NCBI GenBank assembly: GCA_028752905.1
Contig: JAQNBH010000011.1
Location: 8,093,625-8,157,624 of the forward strand
DNA length: 64,000 nucleotides
DNA from: Cladorhizidae sp. MBARI D1340-BT2
Lineage: Eukaryota > Porifera > Demospongiae > Poecilosclerida > Cladorhizidae
Direction of reading: 5' to 3'
Made by a program: the position numbers and the translations under genes. The notes beneath the pieces are model-generated. The model was not told where the DNA came from and ran no database searches. It saw only the letters and a list, made by a program, of their open reading frames with translations. Each line of letters starts with the position of its first letter. Position 1 is the stretch's first letter. Below, one piece after another: positions 33,294 to 44,747 of this stretch.

Positions 33294-33396
33294 GTTGGTT
33301 TCCCAGTCATGATGGCTTGTATGAAATAATTTACGCAATTTTCACCGTAATCTTCCTTGTCAATTCTTTTCATTAGCATCCTAATGAAATGTCCAC
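33294..33396 (-). CDS. ABHD4/5-like hydrolase, exon 3
   Basis: This 103-bp exon has the acceptor ATCAACCTCAG and the donor AAC|GTGAGTACAG. Read in the phase dictated by exon 2 (one base carried over) it gives GHFIRMLMKRIDKEDYGENC and then VNYFIQAIMTGKP, leaving two bases that complete a Thr codon with exon 4. In ABHD4/5 homologues this is the lid or cap region (a charged Asp-Phe-Lys/Arg stretch, then Glu-Tyr-Ile-Tyr-His, ending before Ser-Gly-Glu-x-Ala-Phe), which fits. It has no start codon and is too short to stand out as an open frame. The matching phases on both sides are the main evidence. Confidence 0.78.
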
Positions 33397-34149
33397 CTGA
33401 GGTTGATATAGATATATTCTACACAGTGTAACATGCTGAACAGTATAACTTATACTACTAGAGATGGTATGCAGATATATTATTATTACCGGGTGTCAGG
33501 TGTGTAACATTGTCTACTAAGGCTTAGAATCACAATAGCATAAAATAACCCAAACAAGTGCACTAAATAGAAACATTAGATGCTGGTTGTACAGGAGTGT
33601 GGATAACCAGGATAATTAGTATTGTATCACGATACAGGATGTATAGTATCAGGCTATGGGTGTTGACCAGTAACTCACCAAGGCCATGAAAGGATCACTA
33701 AACTTCTTCACTAATAATACATTGATTGTCTGTATAAACCTTCCCTACCTGATCACTTTGGAGGTCAAGTTGTAAATCATGATGTGTTTAAAGTCATAAG
33801 AAGCAGAGAATTTTGCAAATTCAATGGAGGAGCCTATTATCACTCCTGACTATTTTGGCGTTCCATGCCTTGAGAAGATTACTTTAAGTGCTGTTATGGT
33901 TCTGAGTGAAGTTAGTTTCACTTCCAGATTACCTGAGAAATAGATGACTGTCATCACATAATCATCTCCTTTATCTCAAAGAGGTATGTCCCAAAGACTT
34001 GACAGAAAAAAAATCTGGTAGAGTAGTTGGGCATGAGTGCACCCTTCCCTTGCCAGACTTCCTTAGCAGATATTGTGCATTGCTGTATCATCCGGGTTAT
34101 GTGGTGTAGAACTCCAGGCCATCACACTGAGATGAATCGTTTCCATTGG

Positions 34150-34690
34150 CTCTCTTCGCATGGAGTTTGGCCTCTCTTCTCATGGAGTTTGGCCTCTCTT
34201 CTCATGGAGTGTGGCCGCTCTTCTCATGGAGTGTGGCCACTCTTCTCATGGAGTTTGGCCACTCTTCTCATGGAGTTTGGCCTCTCTTCTCAATCATGGA
34301 GTGTGGCCTCTCTTCTCATGGAGTTTGGCCTCTCTTCTCATGGAGTGTGGCCTCTCTTCTCATGGAGTTTGGCCTCTCTTCTCATGGAGTGTGGCCGCTC
34401 TTCTCATGGAGTATGGCCTCTCTTCTCATGGAGTTAGGCCTCTCTTCTCATGGAGTGTGGCCTCTCTTCTAATGGAGTGTGGCCTCTCTTCTCATGGAGT
34501 TTGGCCTCTCTTCTCATGGAGTGTGGCCTCTCTTCTCATGGAGTGTGGCCTCTCTTCTCATGGAGTTAGGCCTCTCTTCTCATGGAGTTTGGCCTCTCTT
34601 CTCATGGAGTGTGGCCTCTCTTCTCATGGAGTGTGGCCTCTCTTCTCATGGAGTGTGGCCTCTCTTCTCATGGAGTGTGGTACTGTCTTC
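34150..34690 (+). repeat. 22-bp minisatellite, about 24 copies
   Basis: The unit TCTTCTCATGGAGTTTGGCC plus TC is repeated with common GTTT/GTGT/GTTA variants; one copy carries an extra AATCA. The period leaves all plus-strand frames open over the array, which is an artefact. It lies inside both the reversed gypsy relic and intron 2 of the hydrolase gene. Confidence 0.95.
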
Positions 34691-34699
34691 ATACACTGT

Positions 34700-36300
34700 G
34701 AGGTAATCACGTGCCTTAGCTGCAATATGCCAGGATTGCCGTCTTGCTTCTGAGCATGACGGTATAAGTCCAGTCAGAGTCTTGCTGCTGGCATACAAGG
34801 AAGGAATGACTACTTGCTTGAGAATCCATTGGCTCTTGGATGACAGATCCTCTCTGTCATTTGTGGGTCCTCTAGATAGGGTGTCCACAGTAAACAGGTG
34901 TTTAGCAAGAATGCAAGGGAACAAAAATTGATGTCTGAGCATGAATCGTAAAACAACCATACCGGCACACCATGCGGGCAGTTCAGATACCTTGGTTTGG
35001 ACTTCCATCGATTCCACACAGTGTTCTTTCATTCACCTGCTATAAGGGTGGCTAGAGTAGATTCCTTGGTGTGTAAAGTGCATGTGGTTTGGGGTCATCC
35101 TACAGGTTGATGATGTATTCTTTGCCAATGTGCCTAACCTTTGAATATCATGGCAACCTTTGGAGAATGGTTTCGTCAGGTTCAGCAGAGCAGAGACACT
35201 GTACAAGCTGCAGACCAATAATTGCTGGGAATCCCAAAAGGTCATTTTTGAGGCCTCTAATAACAGAAACAACTCCATGGTGCATGCTATCGCCCATAAA
35301 GAGATTTCCCTCAAATTCACCTGAGACTTGAAGAGCTTGGGTGTGCTGGACCTAATAACCTTTGCATGGTTGTTTCAAGGTTCACTTTGGTAAAGTCTTT
35401 AAGGTCTCCATGGATACAGCAGTAACCCCTGCCCTAGTATCTAATTTGAACAGCGACATTTGGTTCTGCAAAGACACGGTTGCTGTCCATGATTTATCCA
35501 TTCCTGAATCGGCAGCTGTGTCTAGGAATGCCATGCCCTATCAAGCGGAGGTTGCTATTGTGGTTTTCTTTGTGAAGCACTGTTCACTTTAGTGGCGTCT
35601 ATGGTGCACATGTGAGACACTCCACATCAATAGTAGGGGGGCTTTCCTCTTTGTGGTGTCTAGGTCTAACACACTTTGTACACGTTTTCTCATCCCTAGC
35701 TCCACCCTGAGGATGGCTTGATGGCTTTCTCTAACAATAATTCCATCTAACCTCTTCAGCTAACTCAAGATCTGGATCAATGACATCTTCTAGAAGAGGA
35801 CTTGGATCTGGTTTGTAACAGGTGATGCTGTTCCTTGACAGCTTCCTTTTTCCTGATGGCTTTCTTCACTTTCTCTAGTGTCAAGTCTGGATCTAATTGC
35901 AGTTTTTCAGAAAGTTCTTTGACTTTATGCCAACAACCAATCTCTCCCTTATCATTTCTTCTTTCAACTCAGCATAGTTGCAGCCATCAACCAGGTGGTA
36001 GAGCTAAGTTATGTGCTTCTTCATGGACTCTCTTTCAAGCTATCTCGTGGATAAAAGTGGGCTCTTTCAAAACTTACACATCTTCAAACTTTGAATTGCC
36101 TCCTCTCCTCTGTGATATCAGTGGATGACAGAACATCATCTGCTTCCTCACCTAGGCAATAGAGTAAGGTGCATTACTTGTTGAGGAGTGGGTGAGGTGC
36201 TCAGTCCAGATGCAGTCTTAAGGTGGCTCAAAGTTTCTCTACCATGGTATGGGGGGATTTGAAATTGAAGTTCTCTCATGGTTGGAGGCGAATTGTGGCC
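34700..36300 (-). pseudogene. Gypsy gag, protease and RNase H tail relics
   Basis: Reading leftward, Gag pieces include ITQLYHLVDGCNYAELKEEM and RERLVVGIKSK (near 35900-36000). The protease motif LDTRAGVTAVS lies near 35420, where the usual Gly of DTGA is Arg. A later stretch reads EFEGNLFMGDSMHH and LLGFPAI near 35200-35320. Close by, the RNase H terminal piece KHLFTVDTLSRGPTND is found near 34870-34910, so the reverse transcriptase between them has been deleted. The translations are full of stops. Confidence 0.65.
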
Positions 36301-36490
36301 ATCCCACTTCTGACACTATGTAATGGTCTGTATTAAAGCAAACTGGCAAAAATAACAACACAAAAAGATCTGAACAAGTGCACTAAATAGAAACATTAAA
36401 CATCGGTGATACGGGATGTATTGATAATCGTGTGACACAAGAGCTAAGTTCCACAGGGGTGACAATTACTATTGTTTTTGTGACTATTCC

Positions 36491-37969
36491 TTTGCCACTA
36501 GAGTTTCCCTTGCAGGCTAGCTTTATCCCTCATGATCATTGCCACTCTCTCTATGTCTTCATTGCAGGAGTGCATCCATCACTTAAGCTGACAGTCTTCT
36601 GAATTGGTGCTATATACCTGTCATTATATGTTGCATTTTAATATTATTCACAATTCACCAATCTTCTCTGCACTTTAGCTGCTGTTTATTTCCACTTCTT
36701 CTGATCATTCCATTTGTTCATGAATCTTTTCTAGTGTTTACTTAAACATCACACCTGAATAAGCCGCATACATTTCAATTTTTCTAACTTGCAATTGCAG
36801 TCGAGTAATAGAGTAGGTATCTCAAAATCCGAGTATGCTTTACCCAACCACTATTAATCATGCAGCCCGACCTCGTGCCGCTTCTCAAGACTAAAATCAA
36901 AAGAAGGTCAACCTTTTTCATTTTGTCTTCAATGCAAATCACAGACACCTGCCTAAACTTCGTAAACACAAATGTGACGACTTCAATCCAGCAACTCCGA
37001 CAGTGCATGTGACTAATGTGCCTAAAAAGAATCTTGACAGACTTATAGAAAACAGAAAAAGACCTCCTCTGGATCCACCCCTACATTGTGTAGTCTGGCC
37101 ATCTCAGTTGCAATAATTGCTGCTCCACTGGCTGGTACATGCCAAGATTTCAGTCATGTCTTCATAGTGCTCCTCAAGTCCTGTTGGAAACAGCACAGTC
37201 CCGAACAACCTGAATTCTGTTCAATGCCTGCTGGTTACCTCCACACTAGCATGTCAATACAGCAGCTGCAACATGTGCAGGAAGAATAAATACTTAAATA
37301 TATAAAAGTTATTGTCTTCCTCTTCTTGTGGGTAAGCCATCTACTTACCTGATGAAAACATGAATGGTAAAAGAGAAAGAAGATGGAGCTAAGGAAAAGG
37401 CAGAATCTTCAAACAATGATGTTCCACGTGGGATAACAGGAGAAATACCTTAGCTACAGCATAAGTTAGTTTAGCTCGAGCTAGCAAATTCACCTACAAA
37501 CAGTTTCGAGCATGCAATACATAATTAGTCCTCTGCACTCATCCAAGCTCAGACTTGCCGTCATTGCAGGGACAAGTTCTATTTAACACACACATCTGCA
37601 ATTACTTTACCTGTTGTTGTGAACTGCTTTAGATTGAAACCACACCTCTCGAGATGCATCGGATATGCATACTGGGACGTAATTTCTTATTCCAAATTCA
37701 GTGTGGATATGACCAATGTTCGTTAATCCTCTCACCATTGGATTGTTGGAAGAATTGAATGGGTTAAACGTTTCAGTTAAATATCTAATAATACCCAGGT
37801 CAGAAATTCACTCAAATCCCTAGCAACTAGTTATACATTATAAGCATTGTGGTCAGCCATTCATGACCAAAACATAACTCAGAATATGAATGTCATTATC
37901 TAAACACATGTAATGTAGAATCTATTGCATTCAGCAATCATTTGTTATTGTTGGTTGACAAAATACAAA
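36491..37969. other. Intron 2 sequence without recognised feature
   Basis: No gene, RNA or repeat was recognised between the two gypsy relics. Short open frames at 36784-37008 and 37086-37289 have no domains. Confidence 0.35.
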
Positions 37970-38174
37970 TGTGGAATAACTATCATGTACTTCGTGACCT
38001 AATAATTACTGTAGCATAATTAGCTAATAAACACTTCTGAGCTGGGACTCATATTATTATTATAGCTAGCATCTGTTAGCTCAAGGGACTGATTATAGTG
38101 GGCTGATTTAATGATTGTTTCATTATTGTCTGATGTATGAGTAAGAGAATCACTAAATGTTACATGGTGGCAGC

Positions 38175-38935
38175 GATGGCTCAATTACAGCTAAAACCAC
38201 CTGAACCCTTCAACTTCAGGAACCCTGATGACTAGCCGCTAAACCCTTCAACTTCAGGAACCCTGATGACTAGCCGACTTGGAAGAAACACTACCAGCAA
38301 TTCCACATCACATCAGGACTAGCAGCAGATGATTCACTCAAACAGGTGAATACACTCCTCTACTGTATGGGACAAGAAGCAGAGGCAGTTCTGTCTTCCA
38401 CCAACATCTCAGAAAATGAGAAGAAAGCCTATAACACCGTGATGCATAAGTTCGATGAATTTTTGAAGATACGCAAGAACGTTATCTTCGAACGGGCACT
38501 ATTAAACAGCTGCAGTCAAACACCAGGGGAAACAGCTGAAGCATATATCATACCCTAGCAGAGAATTGTGACTATGGCAAGATGACAAATGAGATGATCA
38601 AGAGCGTTTAGTAAATGGCATACAAGATAGCACAGTCTCACAACAACTACAGATGGACGCAGACCACACACTCGAGAAGGCTATGGGAAAAAATTGCCAG
38701 AGGGAAGCAGTCGAAGAACAACAGCACATACTCAAAGGAGCAAACACTGGAAATGCAGAACTAGAAGAAGCCCGAAGACAGCGATGATTCCCCACAAAAG
38801 AGAGAAATTACAAGAGCCAGTGCTCTTGCTGTGGAAACAAACGACACCCTTGGGGAAAAGTCCAGCAAAAGATACAGTATGTTACAAATGTCAGAGAAAA
38901 GGCCATTATAGCAGCCAGTACTTTTCTGAGTGAAC
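38175..38935 (+). pseudogene. Gypsy gag relic with a 36-bp tandem duplication
   Basis: The start QLQLKPPEPFNFRNPDD matches the Gag of the intron-3 element. A 36-bp block encoding PFNFRNPDD plus a stop is tandemly duplicated at about 38205-38275. NTLLYCMGQEAEAVLSSTN and KIRKNVIFERALLN follow, then after frame changes a knuckle CYKCQRKGHYSSQYFSE in which the final Cys of the CCHC motif is replaced by Tyr. Confidence 0.8.
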
Positions 38936-38936
38936 A

Positions 38937-41200
38937 TTGTCAGAAATAGAAGAACAAAATTATCTTGCAACGGTATTCCTGGACTCTATCTCAGACAACC
39001 CTTCCTCTACATGGGTCTCAACACTTCACCTCAATGGGAAAACGAATACCTTCAAGCTTGACATGGGAGCTGAAGTAGTGACAGCAATTTTGAAGAAAAC
39101 TTACTACCATCTGGACAAACCTCCACTAACCATGGCAAAGATAATATTCTGTGGATCCTCCAGCCAACCACTCAAGTACTCGGACAGTTCATGGGAACCT
39201 TCCCCCCCAAAAAGAAAACAGTGAGCCAACCAACATATGTAATAGATGAGCTAAAGCATAACTTCCTAGGTTACCTGCTATTACGGCACTAGAGCTAGCT
39301 GTCCGAATATAAGAGATCCCAACCACCAGTAATTTAGCCAAGGTCCAGGGTTTCCATCTCTATTCCAAGGACTGGGTAACTTAGGGGATGAATTGAGATA
39401 CACCTCAAGCCAGATGCGAGGCCATATTCATTATTTACACCCAACATGTACCTCTGCCATTATGCCCTAGAGTCCAAAAGGAGGAATCTTTAGGGGTGAT
39501 CTCAAAGATGGATGAACCAGTGTGCTGGAATCGTAGTGGTGCCAAAGAAGGAAGGAGCACTTCGCATGTGTGGACCTGAAGCCACTGAATCAAAATTTCA
39601 TACGAGAAGTGCACCTCCTTCCAAAAGTCGATGAAACACTTGCACAGCTCTCCAGAGCAAGGATCTTCAATAAATTGGACGTGAATAGCGGATTCTGGGA
39701 GATACCATTGGCCAAAAGCTCCCGCCCCCTCACTACATTTCTCACACCCTTTGGGCGCTACTTCTTCAACAAAATGCCATTTGGCATCTCAAGTGCATCA
39801 GAACACTTTCAAAAAAGATTGACAAACATCCTCACAGGCCTCCAATGGAGTATTGTGCCTCATGGATGACATTATTGTCTTCAGAAAGACAATGGGTATG
39901 CACTTTCTCATAGAAACCGACCACAAACCATTGGTCCCTCTACTAGGAACAAAACACCTTGACTCCCTACCACCAAGAGGACTGTGATTTCGACTATGCT
40001 TAGCAAGATATAATTACACCATGACACATGTGCCAGGAAAACTGCTATTCACAGCTGATACACTGTCAAGGGTTGCTTCGTCATCCGATGCCAATGACAT
40101 CAGGCTCCAAGATGAAGTGGAAGCTTTTATGAAAGTACACAACTCCTACCAGTTGGAGAAAAAAGGCTCAGCCAGTATCAAAAGAGCCAAGAAGAAGATC
40201 CTGTATGTTCATCAGTGATGCAACACTGCAGAAAGGGTTGGCCAGACAAACACAAGATTGAGACAGCGCTCTATTCCTACTGGAAATTCCGGGACGATCT
40301 GACCATTGGTGGAGACGATCTCCTTCTATGTGGAAAATGAATTGTGGTCCACACAACACTCCAGAGAGAGACTCTGGAGAAGATCCATGCAGGACACCAG
40401 GGAGTACAGAGGTGTCGACTCCGGGCAAATACATACACCAGTGTGGTGGCCAGGAATCTTCCAGGAAGTAGACAACATGATCAAGCAATGCCCAAAGTGT
40501 GCCAGGGATGCCACTCCCCAGAGAGAGCCTATGATTCCAACATCACTGCCAGACTATCCACGGCAAAAAGTTGGGACTGACCTATTCCATCTCAATGGAG
40601 CCATCCACCTACTCATATTGGATTATTTCAGCAGATATCCGGAAGTGATAAGACTGTCAAACACCTCCTCGAGCGATATAATTGGAGCACTATAGAGTAC
40701 TTACGACATTGGGTCCACAAAGTTCTAGTCAGTGATAACGGCCAACAATATTCATCACAGGAATTCACGGCATTTGCAGAATGGTATGACTTCAAACGTA
40801 TCACCAGCAGCCGCCCCAAAGCAATGGTCAGACTAAACGCATGGTTAGACTATCAAGAACATGCTGAAAGAGTCTCCAAACCAACCAATGGCTCTCCTGA
40901 CATATCGCTCAACCCCATTCCAATGGTAACCTATCCCCAGCTGAGCTCTTAATGGGAAGACGTCTGCAGACGAAACATACCCCATATTAAAGAGCAACTT
41001 AGGCCAGAATGTAAGTTCTTGAAAAGCAGAATAAAGCATTCAAGGAGAAACAAAGATGCAACTTACAACCAATGCCACAGAACATTGCCCCACCAACATA
41101 TCCCAGATATCATGGATGGATGTCACCACAAATTCACAGGCAACACCGGGACACATAGTGTCTGCTCCAATGAGCCTCTGTCATATTTGGTAGACACCAT
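38937..41200 (+). pseudogene. Gypsy pol relic (protease, RT fragment, RNase H tail, integrase)
   Basis: Protease KLDMGAEVVTAI lies near 39055. The RT fragment reads MDLKPLNQNFIREVHLLPK and LTPFGRYFFNKMPFGISSAS (39570-39830), then LMDDIIVF. The sequence jumps directly to the RNase H end ETDHKPLVPLLGTKHLDSLP and VPGKLLFTADTLSRV, so several hundred bases between are deleted near 39890. Integrase pieces include IHAGHQGVQRC, CPKCARDATPQREP and LDYFSRYPEVIRL (40390-40650). Confidence 0.82.
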
Positions 41201-41541
41201 TAACTCAACCTGATGCCCAACGCTCCCTTACAAACAAGTCCTACTGAGAACCGTGACACCAATTTAGGCCCAAAAGTCATTATGACTCGAACCCGAACTG
41301 GGTCTACCATTCATCCTCTGGCCAGGCTCTGACTCCTCCAAGAAAGAGAGATGTGGAATAGCTATCATGTACCTTGTGACCTAATAATTACTGTAGTATA
41401 ATTACACCTCTGAGCTGGGACTCATATTGGTAGCTAGCGTTCTATATATAGAGTTCTATTGTTAGCTCAAGAGACTGATTATACTGGGATGATGTACTGA
41501 TTGTTTCATTATTATCTGATGGTTTAATCACTAAATGTTAA

Positions 41542-43136
41542 GTGGCTAGGGGATTGGATACAAAGGAGCATATTACTGGGTCATTACTATTTCTTCCACA
41601 CATAGACCAGCCTTACTCTTTGATATTTGACCGACCACACATATGAACATGATTTATCTACATATGATAATAATCCATTTTTTATTGAGTTGTTAGAGAA
41701 GATGGAGAAAGAGGAGGACAAAGAGAAACTAGTTCTCCATCACCACCATCAAGACTACGAATATAAAACGTATTCAATGTATAATTTCACCTAAGTATTA
41801 ACCTGAGAAGCTATTATAGCTATAGACTATTACCCACGTGTTATGTGGAGGGGGGGGGGGAGCTACTGTCCTTTGGACAACTAACCAGCTAACACTAGAG
41901 CTAGATCCCATTTACAAACGTGACAAGCCATCTTCATCGATGCCTTCCTTCTCAGAGACCTTCCTTGTCGGAGACCAAGCCATCATTTTTTGGTGCAGAG
42001 CTAAGCTCATCTACCCATGTTCTAACTGTTTCAACATTGTATCTAAATCTTCACATTCACAAGAAATCTCACTCAGGTAAGTATGGATGCCACGATCTCA
42101 TTCCTCACTAGAGTCAACCCTCAAACGAGTCAAGAACACCATCTGTTGCAGTAAAATGACTTCTGCTAGATATGTCACTTAGTGTCATAAAACTGCAAAT
42201 GTTCCACATTTCAATATTCCCTCCCCCCTCTTAGTGACCAGGAAGTAAAGCACATGAAATTCGGTGCATAAATAGAGCCGGAAAGATGTTATTAATTTAC
42301 ATTAAAAATATGGTGCATAAACGATAGCATGCATCATTTTTCAATCGATGAAACACAGAGCGCTATATGGCACTGATGGTGAGTGGGTTAATAAGCACAC
42401 TGAGTGTGCTGCATGCAGGCCTTCAGGTCCCCGTTGTGCACTACTGCAATGGATTTCTCTCACTAGCCCGTGCATTGCAGTGCAATTATAGCTGGATAGA
42501 CATGGTCTAACTAAGAGTGCACACTGTTTGGAGTTGACGAGGGTGTGGTCTAGTTGATGATGTTATAATTACAGCCTGACATTATTAGATATTTACTGTG
42601 ACAATTAATCAAGTGTCCAGTGAAATGATGTTCCAATGAACTGCATGGAATATATAAATGCAAGCTTGAAGATGCTGGCTAAATGAGAAAAAGACATTGC
42701 AAGGAATTAAAACAGAGATTATATTTCCATGCTGCATGTAAGGGAACTGCTATGACTGAGTGGCACATGTGTAAGTTAAATTTCCAGTGCTCATGTTTTT
42801 TCTAAAATAAAAAAATAGAGACTTCCTCCCTCTCTCTCTCTCTCACACATGCATGCACGCACACACACACACACCTATACATGAACGTAATGATTTATTA
42901 ATGTCCAAATTAAAATTGGGGCAAGTCTTGTTTGAGTTTCTAACTTTGGACATAACTTACAGATTTTGGTTGCAGTGCTAAATGGGACTCTTTGCACAAT
43001 TTAATGCTACCATTACTTTTTGACCAGAAATAGCAAGTGGATCTTTGTACTGATTGAGACAGACATTATAGGAGTGATGTATTGCTAAACCAAGTTTCTA
43101 GCTAACAAATGAAAGATATTAAGTTTGTCAACGTAC
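41542..43136. other. Intron 2 right part
   Basis: No gene was recognised. It contains a poly-G run near 41849-41858 and CT/CA dinucleotide microsatellites at about 42828-42873. Confidence 0.45.
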
Positions 43137-43676
43137 CAATCGTGGGTCCCAATTTCTGAAGTGCCACATATGGGTTAGATTTGAATATTCCAAAAAACTT
43201 GGATAAAATCTCATTCAACATTCCTCTGCTTCGCTGAACGTGGTCCTCATCCCGAGAGATAACTCCCCAAGGGTCTAGTAGGACTAAGTGATGTACGTGA
43301 TTGCTGTGCCTGATAGTATAAGCTGCTGAGATATAGCCCCCAAAACTGTGACCAAGAAGGATAATCGCTTTCAGCTTCATCTCCTTCCTCCAGCATTCTA
43401 TTAGGTCAACCATTTCATTTTCACAGCTTGTGGCATCACTGGAAAACTTCACTCGAGAGCTGAGAGCAAACCCTGGAAGATCAATGCCATAAACACATCT
43501 GTCCTTGGCGAGTTGGCCATAGACTTTGTGGAATGCAGGAATCCCTCCTCCAAAACCATGGACCATGACCAGGGGAACTTTTGTGGACTGGCGATGGCCA
43601 GATTTGATGCAAACAGTATGGATTACCACTTCCTCAGTGATAGCGACATCAAATACTTCTACTTTCAGCTTGATTT
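43137..43676 (-). CDS. ABHD4/5-like hydrolase, exon 2 (catalytic Ser)
   Basis: This 540-bp exon encodes most of the catalytic fold. It contains the oxyanion-hole motif VMVHGFGGG (about residues 83-89), YGIDLPGFALSSR, and the nucleophile elbow LLGHSFGGYISAAY with Ser near residue 154. LLDPWGVISRDEDH follows. Vertebrate ABHD4 has a Ser at the elbow, whereas ABHD5/CGI-58 has Asn, so on this point the protein is ABHD4-like and potentially catalytic. The exon starts after ATATATATTAG with two bases completing a Glu codon, and ends at G|GTACGT after LQKLGPTI. No signal peptide is visible. Confidence 0.88.
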
Positions 43677-43945
43677 CTAATATATATAAATACATGTAAT
43701 ACCATATTTACCCACATATAGAATGACAATACAGTGTGGCCCTCTTAACATCATACCTGTTAATAGAATATATATCCCTTTTATTATTATGAATATTAAA
43801 CTCCTAAATCACTTTCTATAAATTTTTATAAACATATTTTTATAAATACATTTCTGCTTAATTTCATTAAATTGTGCCAAGCAGATTAATGTCACATGCG
43901 AATGGATTTTCAAAAAATGATCTAATTTTTTATTATTTTATTATT

Positions 43946-44292
43946 GTACCAACAATCCTTCATGTATAACCCTGTGGCAGTGATAAACCACGCCTATATC
44001 ACCTGTTACTATTGCTGTTATGTGTCACTGCATGCATGGAGGTGAGCTCACCATTGTAGAGGACAAAATAAGCATTACAGTGAGCTAGGTTGATGCACTT
44101 ACCCTTCGTTAATGCTTTGAGCATGCATATTAGCATATTTTCTTCAGCTTTTCAAGTTATCCTTGACTTATAGTTATAGCTAGTGCTCTCAATAGATTCA
44201 ACAAGGAATGCCTCGAAATAATGAGAGGCTTCAACAGTCATGCACCCGAGCCAAGCTAGTAGTATACGGCTTCAACTTGGAAGTATACGACT
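43946..44292 (+). repeat. About 345-bp direct repeat, left copy (right copy 47867-48213)
   Basis: AACAATCCTTCATGTATAAC through AGTATACGACTC is repeated in direct orientation on both sides of the copia relic, with scattered substitutions and small indels. Both copies begin near TGTA. They may be LTRs or a flanking segmental duplication. No primer site or purine tract is apparent at the inner edges. Confidence 0.85.
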
Positions 44293-44747
44293 CATTTTGG
44301 ATAACTCATAATTGCCTAGCTAATTATTGCAACACCCATGATGATCAACACTTTCTATAGCTAATCAATGTGTGAATGCACTCTGAACTCAATAGCTATC
44401 TAGTCAAGTGAACAAGTATTTTTGATACTTTTTGGAAGAGGCATGATGTAGCTGAAGGTGCACAAGACTCAGAGGGAAGTATTGCAGGCACCTTGTCAGT
44501 CATTGCAAAGGAATTTATTGCTGCTAATACTGAAAGAAGAAATTATTTCGGCACATTTAGGAACACTGAACCTTCATGAACTTAATTACATCAATGCTTT
44601 GTATTGTATTCCCTTTTCTTTAAATGACATTAATCAGCTGATAAAAATCACATCCCTCCACAGCCCCCCCTCCCAATATTTCCAGCCCCGATACACCTGT
44701 GGAAGATGACAGCAGCTCAGCCAGCCATTTTGATGCCCTTGTGATTA

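Larger units (their letters stand above)
33503..36490 (-). mobile_element. Degenerate gypsy LTR element in intron 2 (reverse orientation)
   Basis: Related LTR sequences begin TGTAACATTGTCTAC at 33503 and TGTAATGGTCTGTATT at 36319, and share AACAAGTGCACTAAATAGAA. On the minus strand the inner edge of the right LTR is followed by TGTCAGAAGTGGGATG, a primer-site-like sequence. Gag and protease relics run leftward from there. Most of RT and the integrase are missing, and a 22-bp minisatellite occupies 34150-34690. The right boundary is approximate. Confidence 0.65.
37970..41541 (+). mobile_element. Second Mag-like gypsy element in intron 2, internally deleted
   Basis: The 5' LTR at 37970-38164 begins TGTGGAATAACTATCATGTA and ends GTTACA. 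The 3' LTR at 41352-41541 starts TGTGGAATAGCTATCATG and is clearly related but diverged, with a longer insertion (TTCTATATATAGAG). The primer site TGGTGGCAGCGATG follows the 5' LTR. No matching target duplication remains. Gag and pol relics are related to those of the intron-3 element, so these are two families or subfamilies of one clade. A large part of RT and RNase H is gone. It is antisense to the host gene. Confidence 0.85.

Noticed and set aside
34027..34753. Overlapping Ser/Trp-rich frames up to 197 residues
   Set aside because: Artefacts of the 22-bp minisatellite.
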